From positions 69,842,768-69,906,767 of the forward strand of contig OZ024826.1 in the NCBI GenBank assembly GCA_964016985.1: a stretch of DNA of 64,000 nucleotides, written 5' to 3'. Below the pieces are notes generated by a model, which was not told the DNA's origin, searched no databases, and saw only the letters and a list, made by a program, of their open reading frames with translations. Source of the stretch: Anodontia alba (taxonomy: Eukaryota > Mollusca > Bivalvia > Lucinida > Lucinidae). The translations under genes and the position numbers were made by a program. Of this stretch, positions 1 through 11,122 are shown one piece after another (the first letter of the stretch is position 1; the number at the start of each line of letters is the position of its first letter).

Positions 1-1854
1 TATAAAGGAAGCATCAGATGAGAGACAGAAATATTTAATACGGGCGTTGAAAAAATGAATGCCTGACAAAAGAAGAAATACCCGTACAATGATGGCGAAA
101 ACAGACAAATGCGCCAAAATGTATGGAGAAAATTTCGTTGAAACATACAGGAACATCCTTACATTCATTAAACATAATCAACGAAAGAAATGTAAAAACA
201 CAACAACAAGAAAACGTTTGTACCTTGAGGCAGCTGAGCCACCAATACAGCAAGGAAGTCAAATTATGATCCCACGAGAGTTTACCATTAGAAGGGAGAC
301 AGATACACGGCCAACGAAAAAACGGCGTCAAGCAACTAAGAGAGGAGGCCAAAACAATAAAACGAACCTGCAAGTCGGCCAGGCGAATTTCAAGAACAGA
401 TAAAAAAAAGGGCAAGATGGTCCCAAAGAAGGAACAGTCACTGCACAGCAGAGCAATTGAGAAACACCTCGTGAGCAAAGAAGGCTAACTCAACGCTCTA
501 ACAACTAGAACAGCAATGCAGACGAAAATTGTTTAGAGTGGAAAGAACAGTCCGGATCCAGTAACAAACACCATGCAAGTGTAAAGATCCTGAACCTGCA
601 TCAACAAGAAATTTAACAACTCCAGAAATCAGCATATTGAATATTGGATTGAAATAAACTCCTATCCAAGGAAACCACCATGAAAACATAGTTTACAAGA
701 AATTAAGAAAGATGTGGCAGCATTAATAGAAAAAAAAGTTAAAAGAATTTTCCTTTGTGAGAGATGATGACGAGGATTCTTTAGTAAAACAATCGCAGTG
801 ATTTTGTTGCCCTTAAAGGTAGGGATGAGGCTTAAGATAACTATGGCAACACTATTAGTAATTTTCCATTGTCTAATTCTACAATAAATTCACATTACAA
901 TATATCATTGGCGCAAAGAACTATTTTAAAAACTTTATCAGAAAAAAAACAACAAAACAAAACAAAAAACAGTAGCCTAATAAACGGATACAATCGTTAT
1001 CATGAATAGTATTTACAATGGAGACTCGAATGATGTCTTTATTTTATAGTGATCTAATTTGTGGTACTCGTATAAATGTATCAAGTCATATTTGTTAACT
1101 TAACATCATTTGCTTTGATACAATATGAATAATTTACAAAGATTGTTCTATCTAGACTTCTAGACGCTATATAATGTAATATTTTCTATCGATATTACCA
1201 TCACTTGTCAGAAAAGCCTGCAGCACTCATTAAATGACGCAAATGTGAGAAGATTAGAAGCAGAAAGATGTTTCCTTAGGTTTGTCTATGGACAAACATT
1301 GAATGACTTTGAATTCTCCAATGTTATTTGTATTTTAAAAATCTATGCAGGGGCTTTCAGTTATTAGAGGCATACGATATGCATTTAAATTGTGACACCA
1401 TGGCATAATAGCAGCTATCGTTTTCATGTCAAATTTAATGTAGAGTTATGAAATATAACATTTAGTTATTTTAAATATCACTGTGTCTGTGACGGCGCAG
1501 TCTATTTCAAGCAAATGATGATGTCAGAAACGTTAAAAATTTGTGTACGATGTTCTGAATTCACGGCGTCTTCGGAAAATAATTAGGTTAAAGTTGAAGT
1601 CTCTGAACTCAATAAATTAGCTGCATATCAGAAAAATGCACTTTCGAGTATGCCATACTTGTATACAATATGAGTTCGTTATTTAAATAGTAGAGAAAAA
1701 AATGATGAAGATGAAAACAAAATAGTAAAAAAAATGTCGAGCAAGAGAGCACCAGTCACAGAGCAAAGCCTACTAATGATACCAATAAAAATCTACGACG
1801 AACAGCGCAAACTCTACAAACCAACAAAATGCAATACAACACGCAATTCTTCCA
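1..1854. other. AT-rich stretch, no recognised gene
   Basis: No domain or repeat family is recognised here. The longest frame, 59-403 on the plus strand, would encode 114 residues rich in Lys, Arg, Thr and Asn. It is A-rich DNA read in a fortunate frame, and the opposite strand of the same stretch is also open (35-478). A relic of a retroelement ORF1 or 5' region is possible because of the basic composition, but there is no zinc knuckle, coiled coil or other motif to support it. From about 720 to 1,750 the sequence is plain AT-rich DNA with short A runs near 945-970. Confidence 0.4.
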
Positions 1855-2495
1855 GGAAGGCATGGCATTTCTTGCTACTTCAGAGCAGAAATTCATGACA
1901 CAGCATTCTGCATCAGAACAGGAAAACAAGACACACCTTGTAACATCGGAGCAAGAAAAATGACACATATTGCTACATCATGGCAAGAAAACATGACACG
2001 CATTGCTACATCAGAACACGAAAACATGACACACCTTGATACATCAGAGCAAGAATAATTGACACACATTGCTACAACAGTGCAAGAAAACATAACACAC
2101 ATTGCTAAATCAAACCAGGAAAACAGGAAAGTATTGCGACATCAGAGCTAGAAACCATAACATACCTTGACACATTAGAATAGCAAAACCTGTCACCTCT
2201 TGCTACATCAGAGCAGAAAACGTAATATTCCATTCCACACAGAAAGAAAACATGACCGCACCTTGCTACATCAGAGCCGAAGAACATGACACACTTTGCT
2301 ACATCAGAGAAAGAAAACGTGACTGTCATTGCTACATTTGAGCAACAAAATATGACAACGCCTTGCTACATCAGAGCAAGAATAAATGTCACACACAGTC
2401 TTACATCAGAGCAAGCATACATGCCACTCATTACTACATAAGAGCAAGAAGACATGTCATACATTTCTACATCAGAGCAAAAAAACATGACATGG

Positions 2496-2602
2496 GAAAG
2501 GAACTCTAAAAGCACTAAGCTTCCGTTCCAATCCCATAAAGTATAGATATTTTGCATGTCATAGAGAAATTCTGAAATAAATATGTTTAAACTAAACTAA
2601 GA
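2496..2602 (+). mobile_element. Short retroposon-like insertion in the 33-bp array
   Basis: About 100 bp of unrelated sequence interrupts the minisatellite and ends in AAATATGTTTAAACTAAACT. A very similar ending, AAATATGTTTAAACTAAAAC, closes a segment at about 12,765-12,860, preceded there also by a 'cttccattctaatcc'-type stretch. A shared body plus a shared A-rich, TAAAC-repeating tail suggests a small retroposon (SINE or LINE 3' end). No target-site duplication is obvious, so the class remains uncertain. Confidence 0.4.
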
Positions 2603-3959
2603 AAACACGACACACCTTGCCATGGCAGAGCAAGAAAACATGACAAGCCTTACTACATCAGAGCAGGAAAATATGACACACCTTGCCAAATCAGGAGCAA
2701 GAAAACATGACACACCTTGCTAAACCAGTGCGAGAAAACATAACACACATTGCTACATAAGAGCAAGAAAATAGGTCACGCATCGCTACATCAATGACTT
2801 AAAACACGACATTACTTGCTACATCAAAACAGGAATACATGACATAGCTTGTCACATAACGGCAAGAAGTCACAGCATGCAAAATAGAACCAAGAAAACT
2901 TTACATATCTTGCCACCTCAGCGCCAGAAATCATATACACCGTGCCACATAAGAGCAGGAAATCAGGGCACACTTAGCCACATCAAAGTAAGAAAATATT
3001 GCACATCTTGCTGCATCAGAAAAGGCAAACAACACACACTTTACTGCATGAGGGTTGGAAAATATGACATACCTTGTGACATAAGAATAGGTAAATATGA
3101 CACATCTTGCCTTGTCAGAGGAGGAATATATGACATACGGTGCTACATCAGATAAAAAACAATGACACACCTTGCCACATCAGAGTAAGAAATATGACAC
3201 ACTTTGCTACATAAGAGCATAAAAAACACACATTGCCACATCAGAACAGGAAAAATGGCACACGATATTACATCAGAGCTGGAAAACATGTCAAACCTAT
3301 CTACATTAGAGCAGGAAAACTTGATACCTTGTCATATCAGAGCAGGAAAGCATGGCACACCTTGCTACATCGGAAATTGAAAACACTGCATACAATGCTA
3401 CATCAGAATAGGAAAGCATAACATATCTTGTCACATCAGAACAGGTTAGCATGATTTACCTTTCCATATCAGAGCAATAAACCGTGACACATTGCTACAT
3501 CAGAGCAAGAAAATTTGACACCCATCCACATCTGAGCAGGAAAGCACGACACACCTTGCCACATCAGAGCTGCAAAACATGGCACACCTTGCTATATTAG
3601 AACAGGAAAGCAAGACACACCTTGTCACATCAGAGCACATCAGAGCAAGAAAATATAACACACCTTGCTACATCAGAGCAAGAAAATATGGCACGCCTTG
3701 CCACATCAGAAAAGCAAAACATGACACGCATAGCTACATCAGAGCAAGAAAATAAGTCACGCCTTGCTACATCAGAGCAAGAAAACATGACACAACTGGC
3801 TACATCAGAACTGGAAATCATGGCACACCTTGATACATCAGAGCAAGAAAACAGGACATGCCTTTCTACATCAGAGCAAGTAAACATAGCACACCCTTCC
3901 ACATCAGAGCTAGTAAAACTGGCTCACCTTGCTACATCAGAGAAGAGAGTGCATTACTA

Positions 3960-4083
3960 ACCAGTCGAACTGGTCTTGCCCTTTTAGTCTAGTGGCTGTG
4001 TACTCGCATTGTGATCCCAGGGGCCTGGGTTGGATCCCCGGTCGGTGCACTCGACCGGATGGTTCTTTACAGATTTTCCTCCT
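3960..4083 (+). mobile_element. tRNA-derived SINE-like insertion
   Basis: This 124-bp insert sits in the minisatellite between two copies of ATTACTA (3,953-3,959 and 4,084-4,090), a plausible 7-bp target-site duplication that restores the 33-bp unit when one copy is removed. It carries TAGTCTAGTGG (about 3,987), a good fit to an RNA polymerase III A box, and GGTTGGATCCC (about 4,027), one change from the B box GGTTCGANTCC. The spacing is that of a tRNA-like body, loosely Asp/Val-like. No acceptor stem closes, so I call it a tRNA-derived SINE or retrotranscribed tRNA fragment and not a functional tRNA gene. Confidence 0.55.
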
Positions 4084-4508
4084 ATTACTACAAGTACGAA
4101 AACATGGCACGCCTTGCCACATCAATGAAGGAAATTTTGACACACCTTGCTACATCAGAGCAAGAAAACACGACACATCTTATTGTACCAGAGCAAGAAA
4201 ATATGACACAACTTTCCTCATCACAGCTGGAAAACATAGCACACCTTGCTACATCAGCGCCAGAAAACATGACATATCTTGCTGCATCAAAGCAAGAAAA
4301 CATGACACAACTTGCTACATCAGAGCAAGAAAACATGACAAACCTTTCTTCATCAGAACTGGAAAACATGGCATATCTTGCTACATCAGAGTAAAAACAT
4401 TACACACCTTGATACATCAGATGATGAAAACATGACACACCTTGCTACATCAGAACAGATAATCATTACAGCTGGAAACACGAATGTCTTTGCGACAGCA
4501 GCTCAGGT

Positions 4509-4622
4509 TAATAACACGCCTTTCTAAATCAGAGGAAGAAAACATGACCTTGCTGCCTACCTGCCTAATAACACGCCTTTCTAAATCAGAGCAAGAAAAC
4601 ATGACCTTGCTGCCTACCTGCC
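4509..4622 (+). repeat. 57-bp tandem duplication
   Basis: Two nearly identical 57-bp copies (4,509-4,565 and 4,566-4,622) each begin TAATAACACGCCTTTCTAAA, contain one minisatellite-like unit, and end GCTGCCTACCTGCC. The copies differ at about one base. The duplication joins minisatellite sequence to the start of the CTAC microsatellite, so it was probably made by slippage at that boundary. Confidence 0.85.
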
Positions 4623-5062
4623 TACCTACCTACTTATCTAGCTACAGGTGCATCCAGATACTTATCACTCGGAAAATAATACCTACCTATCGACCTACCT
4701 ACCTACTTACCTGCCTACCTATCTACCTACCTACCCACCTACCTAACTATCTACCTACCTGCATACGTACCTATCTACCTACCTACTTATTTATCTACTT
4801 ACCTACCTACCTACCTACCTGCATCCTACCTATCTACCTGCCTACCTACCTACAGGTGCATCCAGATACTTATCACTCAGAAAATAATACATACATACAT
4901 ACATACATACAAACGTACGTACGTACAGTGCGTGCGTGCTTACGTGCGTGCGTGTGTGCGTACGTGCGTGCGTTCCTGCGTGCGTGTGCGCGGGCATGCA
5001 TGCATGTTTTGTGTTTCTTTTTTCAAGTTTTACTTTTTTATGTGTGTGTGTGTGTGTGTGTA
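4604..5062 (+). repeat. Compound microsatellite: (CTAC)n, (CATA)n, (GTGC)n, (TG)n
   Basis: Imperfect CTAC/CTAT repeats run to about 4,855, followed by CATA repeats (4,889-4,910), a TACG/TGCG stretch and a pure TG run near 5,040-5,060. A 40-odd-bp segment beginning TACAGGTGCATCCAGATACT occurs at 4,643 and again at 4,851 (offset 208 bp), so the block grew by duplicating a larger unit as well as by slippage. The long plus-strand reading frame here is a product of the tetranucleotide periodicity. Confidence 0.9.
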
Positions 5063-5391
5063 AATGATTATAATGTTATATAAATCACGGTATGTAAAAT
5101 AATGGGGTCGAAAAGGGGAGGAGGTGCCGACCGAAAAAAATGACATTGCTACATCAGAGCAGGAAAAAAACACCTTGTCAATCAGTGCAAGAAATATGAC
5201 TCACCTTGCTATATCAGATCAAATCATGGCGCGCCTTGCTACATCATAACAAGAAAAACATGGTCCACCTTGCTATATCAGAGCAAGAAAACATGACACG
5301 CCTTGCTACATCAGAGCCGGAAAACATGGCATACATTGCTACATCAGAGTAGGAAAAATGACACATCTTGCTACATCAGAGTAGGATGTCT

Positions 5392-5600
5392 TGGCCTGTA
5401 TGCCCTGTTGAAATTTTAATTTTGGATAGCCGTTTGGCCAATTGTTTGGAAACAAACTGCCCGTTTTGCTTTGTGCTTGTAGTGTTTTGATTGTGGTGCC
5501 GTTGCTTTAAGTGCGTCCTTCTTTGTGTGTCTTTGACGGCAGGTGTTAGGTAATTGTATCGATTCCTAGTTATTGCCTTCCTTTCTATTTACATTCTACA
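5392..5600 (+). repeat. Dispersed repeat fragment (copy 1)
   Basis: The non-minisatellite stretch from about 5,425 to 5,600 matches 15,620-15,830 over its length. Shared blocks include TTTTGGATAGCC, ATTGTATCGATTCCT and ATTGCCTTCC. The two copies are clearly diverged and both end near CTTTCTATTT or CTTCTATTTTTC. It is an insertion in the 33-bp array. The class of element is unknown. Confidence 0.7.
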
Positions 5601-7074
5601 TCTGGCCACATCGGAGTAGGAAAACACGACTTGATCAGGATAATGACACACTTTGCCAAATTAGAGCTAGAAAGCATAACAATTCTTTCTACATCACAGT
5701 AGGAAAATATGACACACCTTGCCACACCAGAGCTGGAAAAAACGACTAACTGCCTCATTAGAGCAGTATGTATGAGGACACGCCTTGTTAAAACAGAGCA
5801 GGAAGACATGACACATCTGGCCACATCAGAGCAGAAAAACCTAACAAACATTGCAACATCAGAGCAAGAAACCATCATGCACCTTGCTGCATCAGAGTAG
5901 AAAAACATGACACAGCTTGTTACATCCAAGATAAAAACACGGCGTACCTTGCCAAATTAGGGCATGATAATATGATATAGTTTCCTTCATTAGAGCAGGA
6001 AATATGACACACTTGCTAAACGTTACACACCTTGCCCCATCAAAGCAGTAAAACACATCTTACTTTATCAAAAACATGCCACAGCTGAGTAAGAAAAAAA
6101 TAAAAGACCTTGCCACATCAGAGCAGAAAATTATGACACATCTTGCTATATCAGAGCAGGAAAACATGAATCATCTTACGAGATAAGGGCAAGAACATAT
6201 GACACACCTTGCTACATCAGAGTAGAAAAGAAGATTCACCTTGCTACATCAGAGAAAGAAAATAGGACACATTTCGTCAGATCAGTTAAAGAAAAGATGA
6301 CATACACTGCCACATAAAAGCAAGAAAAGAAAATGACGCCCTTGTCACATCAGAGGAAGAAAAAAGACACACCTTGCTACATCAGAGCAGAAAGAAAAAA
6401 ACGCAATGAATCTTGTGTTATCAGAGTGGTAAAAGATGACTCGCCTAGTCACATCAGAGCAGGAAAACATGACACCCTTTGCCTCATCATAGCAGGATTA
6501 CATGACACACCAGCTACATCAGAGTAGGTACCATTACACAGATTGCCACATCAGATCAACAAAATATGATATACCTTTCTATATGACATCAGAAAAACTT
6601 ACCACACCATGCCATATTAGAGCGAGAAAACACACCATGTCATATCAGACCGAGAGCAGTAGCACATGACACCTTACCACACCAGAGCAATAAATCGTGG
6701 CTGCATCTGCGCAGGAAAGCATAACACAACTTGTTACATTAGAGCATGAAAACGTGAGGAGACAAACTTGACATATATTGCTATATCAGAACAATGAAAC
6801 AGAAAATCATAACACCTTGCAACATCATAGCAGAAAAACATGGTGTACCTTGCCACATCAGAGCAAGGAATCATGGTACACCTTGCCTAACTAGAGCAGA
6901 AAAACATGACACATCTTGCCACATTAGAGAAAGAAAACATGACACTCCTTTTTACATCAGAATAGAAAAACATGACACACTTTGCCACACCAGAGCAAAA
7001 ATCATAACTCACCTTGCTACATCAGCAAAGGAAAGCATGATGCATTTGCTACAATGGAGCAGGAAAACATGAAT

Positions 7075-7141
7075 CACTTTGTAAGACAAGGACAAGAAAA
7101 CATTTTTTCTTTTTCTGATTTTTTTTTGGTATATATATATA

Positions 7142-7207
<66 letters not shown>

Positions 7208-7289
7208 TGTACGTATGGATGGATGGATGTCCAAAAAAAAAAAATCAGAAAAAGAAAAAATGTTTTCTTGCCCTTGTCTCACAAAGTGA
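7075..7289. repeat. Palindrome around a (GT)n microsatellite
   Basis: The left arm (7,075-7,129) and right arm (7,231-7,289) are inverted copies about 55 bp long with a few mismatches. Both read CACTTTGT, then a GACAAG-type stretch, AAGAAAACATTTTTTCTTTT and TCTGATTTTTTTTT towards the centre. The centre is TATATA-flanked (GT)n of about 50 bp plus GGATGGATGG. Because of the inversion, both strands encode the same short peptide RQGQENIFSFSDFF. The left arm is continuous with the last unit of the 33-bp array. Confidence 0.9.
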
Positions 7290-8666
7290 CAAAGTATATA
7301 TATTATAAAATGGCGTTAGTTTCTACAGGAACAGCGTTACGAAAGACAGAAAACAACGACACACAATACAGTATGTAAAATAACGTTCAAAATCGCGAAA
7401 AAGATTAACAGATGCGTTATAAATTAAGTATGCCTGTTTAATTTTGGCTAGAATAAAATTATAATAATAATGATAATATATATATATACGTATATTGTTT
7501 CCCTTAAGGCAAGATTCTGGCTAGTTTTCCCGTGGGCTGCCAGTAGTATAACAGAAATTGAAATAAGCATAAAGGTGATTAATGTAATATGAATTTTAAA
7601 AGATTCCGTTGAAATCAGACAAAAAGAAAAGCATAATTTTCCTGCTATGTATTCAAAATCAAACAACAGCGGGACGCAATCGGGCCGTAATGCCGATATG
7701 CTGCTAAAATGCCGACAGCGGCAAGATCTATCTATTTTGACTTGGTATCACATAGACAAATAGCAAAGCCTCGGACAAGCCTGTGCAAATGCGTAGTTAC
7801 ATCAGAGCCTTTGCTCTTTACAGACACATAGAAGGAACATAACTAACAGAAGAAACCTTTTATTTTTCTCAGGTTATGAAGACAATTTTTATGAGAACTA
7901 CGTAATAATCAAACTCTAAGCATATAGCTATAGTATGATGCGTACACAGCTTATCTGTATATCATGCGCATGCTTGCCTGAGCCTTTGCTGGTCACCTAT
8001 GCGATTGGGCAGGCTCATCTAACTTTTCCAGCTGAAAAAAAAATCTGCATTTGGCGGCCATCTTGGATTTTGGACCAAGCAGACTTGTTTCCACTTTGAG
8101 TAGCAATTTTAAAGGAGAAGTCTTTTTGTAAGGTATTGACGGACGGACAACGAAAGTTGACATTAGCGGACGGCGAAGCCTACCTTCGTGGCATTAGGTG
8201 CGAATGATTCTCAGAGTTAGACCCCACGTCTTTTAAACCGGGTCTTCTGATATTTCCGGGTTAATTCAAGCAATTGTTCTTATATTTCCGGTTTTATGAG
8301 CCCCTAAACGTTCTCTATTCAAAAGCTATCCTTATCTAGCTGTTACGCGCAAACTGGGACGACACCAGTCGGGATAACGACGTTAGGGCGCCCTACGTGA
8401 AAATTAAAATCAAAATGTGTATTTTTATTAAAAAAAAAACAACAAGAAATTACATTATGAACATGACGGCACATGTTTTGACTGCGCCCATCAAACTGTC
8501 AAAAGTGCCTTTCCTCAGTGTTTAATGCATGTGTTTTCCTTAATAAACTATTCTAGGAGTTCTATAAATATAAGTGAAGATACTGAACTGCCACAACCAC
8601 GAAGCACAGCCCTGAGGCACCAAAAGACGGAGAGATGAAGAACAAATAAGACCAACACAAACACAC
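7290..8666. other. No recognised gene; relics of repeats
   Basis: This AT-rich stretch has only short open frames on both strands. At about 8,045-8,215 there is a fragment with GGCGGCCATCTTGGATTTTG followed by GACGGACGGACAACG and CGGCGAAGCC, resembling the ends of the GGCGGCCATCTTG repeat family seen at 24-25 kb and 34.5 kb. From 8,215 to 8,400 the sequence is more GC-balanced, but I do not recognise it. Confidence 0.4.
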
Positions 8667-8752
8667 AATCTCTCTCTCTCTCTCTTACTTTTTCTCTCTC
8701 TCTCTCTTATAACGTCTGTGTCTCTCATAACCTCTCTCTCTCTCTAATAACA
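8667..8752 (+). repeat. (TC)n microsatellite
   Basis: Runs of TCTCTC alternate with short interruptions (TTACTTTT, TTATAACG, ATAACC) through this interval. Frames across it only read out the dinucleotide. Confidence 0.9.
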
Positions 8753-9305
8753 AAACTTTAAGTGCGTTTAAAAATGTGGAATCTGTGGAATCGCCTACCA
8801 GTTTCGCTGCACTAATCGTACAATATAAACTATGAAAATGTCGCTAGCCGTGCAGTCAATGACATCCAGGTGGTTGCATCATCTTGCTTTTTGAAATGGA
8901 GAATAAGACTTTATTAGCAAGATGTAATATTTTATTTCTACATGGAAACAAATGCCGAACACACACAAGAAGCTGCCGGCAACATGAACAAAAAAAAAAA
9001 AAAAAAAAAAAAAATGACTGATTAGACGGCCCCACAAATAAACGGAATTTCCTGGAGGAGAAATTTTGTTTGGCAAAATAGTTTATGCATGCAGATATAA
9101 TATTTGGTGCACTTTTCGATGCTGGAAACCTCATTTTAATCAGTTTTTTTTCTTTTTCTCCTATCTGCAAATGAATTACTGCGTCTCTAATTTCGCTAAT
9201 TTATATTCGGCCTACAGAGAGTGTCGCTTCCGATATAGTGCAGTGTACGATTATACACTGTGATAAATATTGATGCGTTTTGACGCATGCACTTTAACGC
9301 GTTTT
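8753..9305. other. No recognised gene; poly-A tract at 8,990-9,014
   Basis: An uninterrupted A run of about 25 bp lies at 8,990-9,014. It could be the tail of an old retroposon on the plus strand, but no body upstream is recognised. The remaining sequence is AT-rich without motifs. Confidence 0.4.
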
Positions 9306-9755
9306 CACAGCGTATAACCGTACAGTGGCCTAATCGAAAGCGCCATGATTCTGTACACCCAAACATCACTAGCGAACACGAAATTCGCTACACAAGCTCT
9401 TAGATTTTACTCTGAGATTTTAACAGATAAGAAAGCAAATATTATAATGTGGTTTTCGACATCGGGGGAAAACTCCGACAGTGGTCCGTTTTTTTTGTTT
9501 TTTTTTGTTTTTTTTTGTGTGTGTATAGACCTTATCGCGTGCTGCTCAATCAGTGATTTTCCTGGTTTTGTCGCCCGTCAACTCGATGAACCCAGGTCGA
9601 TATTCCTCGAATTAAGGCCAAATTTACGATTATTTGAACGTGAAATCTTTCAAACACATATTATCTTTTATGTATGATACCTGCTAGGCTCTACATGTTT
9701 CAATTTTTTAAACCATGACCTCTTTAATTGTACCCGTCAGTGCCGACCGACTGTA

Positions 9756-11053
9756 CGAGGGTCATTTGGAAAGTCCTGAAACTCGCACGATATTTCGGAA
9801 ACATGCACGGAAAGCTACATCTTCCCTCTTGAACATGGTATATAAAATTCACGTGCAGATGCAAACTCGCATGTATAAATTCGATGCGTTACATGCAAGG
9901 GTTTCGTTAGTGACCAAATGTTCGATACATTCAGCAGTTATTGCTCTCGAGGAGCAAAGGGCTTACATCAATTCTTACATTATTAGGGGCTACGCCAACG
10001 GATATTACACCGATCTAGATACTGTTTATGGAAGTCAAGCTGCGTCATATATCACAATTACAAGATGGTTCTTGCGATTTAAGCAGGGTAGGGAGTCCCT
10101 TGAAGATGACCCCCGTTCAGGACGTCCCTTGTCAGCGTTCGGTGAAGATGACGTCACTGCCGTCAAACGTCTGCTAGATGAGGACGCTCATTATACAGTG
10201 GATGAAATGTCTGAGTCATTGAGCATTAATTCGTCGGCGGTGTTTATGATTTTGAAGCAAAGATTAGGACTACGCAAGATATGTGCGCGTTGGGTACCCC
10301 ACCTCTTAAGCCAAGCTGAAAAGGACACGCGAGTGAAAATCGCTTCGGAATTATTACAAATATATGATGGATGTGATGATAAACGTTTGTGTGAAATTGT
10401 AACAGGTGATGAAACATGGATATCATTCTTTGAACCTGAAGGGAAGGAGAATAACAGTTTGGATTGGAGAAAACGGGGCTAGGCCCCAAATTGCCCGTAG
10501 ATCCAGGTCTGTTAAACGTGTTTTATATGCATTATTCTTTGACGCTAGAGGAATTGTGGCCAGAATTCCAGTTCCTGAACACAAGACTCTCACTGGTATC
10601 TACTACGCTGAACAAGTTCTACCTGTTGTTGTTAACCACTATATGGCGACGCGTCCACGCAACCGAGGTGCGGAGCCTGAAGCTTCTCCACGACAACGCC
10701 CCAGCCCACTGCTCAGCCGTGGTACAGGACTATTTGAAAACACAAGGATTTAAAACTTTACCACATCCCGCGTACAGTCCAGCTCTGGCACCATGTGACT
10801 TCTGGTTGAACCCTGTTATCAAAAAGGCCTTAGTGGACGCAAATTCGAAACCCGCACAGCTGTCGGAAGAGCGTCATTTCAATGCACAGACAGTACACCT
10901 AAATGTGACTACAAAAGCGCACTCAAAAACTGGATAAAACGCTTGAAAACATGTGTAGAGGTCAAAGGTGAATACTTTGAGGGGCGAATTTGGAATGGTG
11001 AGTGTAGCGGCCATAACGCGCCACAAGTTTCAGGACTTTCCAAACGTGCCTCG
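9756..11053 (+). mobile_element. mariner transposon (1,298 bp), inactive
   Basis: Terminal inverted repeats of 30 bp lie at 9,756-9,785 and 11,024-11,053 and match at 26 of 30 positions; both begin CGAGG and contain TTTGGAAAGTCCTGAAACT. A TA dinucleotide flanks each end (9,754-9,755 and 11,054-11,055), the usual mariner target duplication. The length is standard for mariner (about 1.3 kb). It encodes a D,D34D transposase broken by at least three frameshifts, so this copy cannot supply its own enzyme. The boundaries are confirmed by the uninterrupted paralogue at 13,024-13,060, where the target reads through a single TA at 13,043-13,044. Confidence 0.96.
9835..11008 (+). pseudogene. mariner transposase, frameshifted
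   Basis: Family role: a cut-and-paste transposase of the IS630/Tc1/mariner superfamily that acts in the nucleus on its terminal repeats. What is visible: an N-terminal helix-turn-helix region with ALEEQRAYI and ITRWFLRFKQGRESLEDDPR then SGRP; first catalytic Asp in TGDETW (near 10,408); second in LLHDNAPAH; third in ALAPCDFW, 34 residues after the second. The conserved YSPDL motif reads YSPAL. The frame changes near 10,460, near 10,660 and again between about 10,880 and 10,913, after which KSALKNWIKRL continues the C-terminus. The first Met inside the element is at 9,835. Non-functional. Confidence 0.93.
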
Positions 11054-11122
11054 TACGACTAGCGCCAACTGTACCGCATCAATAGCTCCATCTGAGCTGA
11101 ATGAGACTGTCCGACTAGCGTT

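Larger units (their letters stand above)
1855..7105. repeat. Degenerate 33-bp minisatellite array
   Basis: The consensus unit reads roughly CATCAGAGCAAGAAAACATG followed by ACACACCTTGCTA, 33 bp in all. After subtracting interruptions there is room for roughly 120 units. Units are diverged by substitutions and 1-2 bp indels. Because 33 is a multiple of three, stretches without indels stay open in frame: the plus strand reads an 11-residue repeat ATSEQENMTHL (best at 3622-3960) and the minus strand reads MFSCSDVARCV-like repeats. Frames are not maintained across the array, so this is a satellite-type repeat and not a gene. Interruptions at about 2,496-2,602, 3,960-4,083, 4,509-5,140 and 5,392-5,600 are listed separately. 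Confidence 0.93.
9306..11122 (+). repeat. Left arm of long inverted repeat, interrupted by mariner
   Basis: 9,306-9,755 plus 11,056-11,122 is the reverse complement of 12,996-13,445, with moderate divergence. Anchors include ACCGTACAG, GTACACCCAAACATCACTAG, CGAACACGAAATTCGC, GTTTTCGACATCGGGG, GTCGCCCGTCAACTCGATGA and GACTAGCG. The alignment runs straight through the TA at which the mariner copy sits. The arms total about 500 bp on the left without mariner and about 450 bp on the right, around a 1.87-kb centre, like a foldback-type element or an old inverted duplication. Confidence 0.88.

Noticed and set aside
3622..3960. 112-residue ATSEQEN repeat protein
   Set aside because: It only reads the 33-bp minisatellite; the frame is lost in the rest of the array and the minus strand is equally open.
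4484..5083. 199-residue frame
   Set aside because: It translates the CTAC/CATA/TGCG microsatellites; no protein signal.
1855..7105. CRISPR array
   Set aside because: The repeat has no constant-length unique spacers; units are contiguous and degenerate, and the genome is eukaryotic.
9558..9677. Plus-strand frames just before mariner as part of the transposase
   Set aside because: They lie outside the terminal repeat and in the inverted-repeat arm; the transposase begins inside the element at 9,835.
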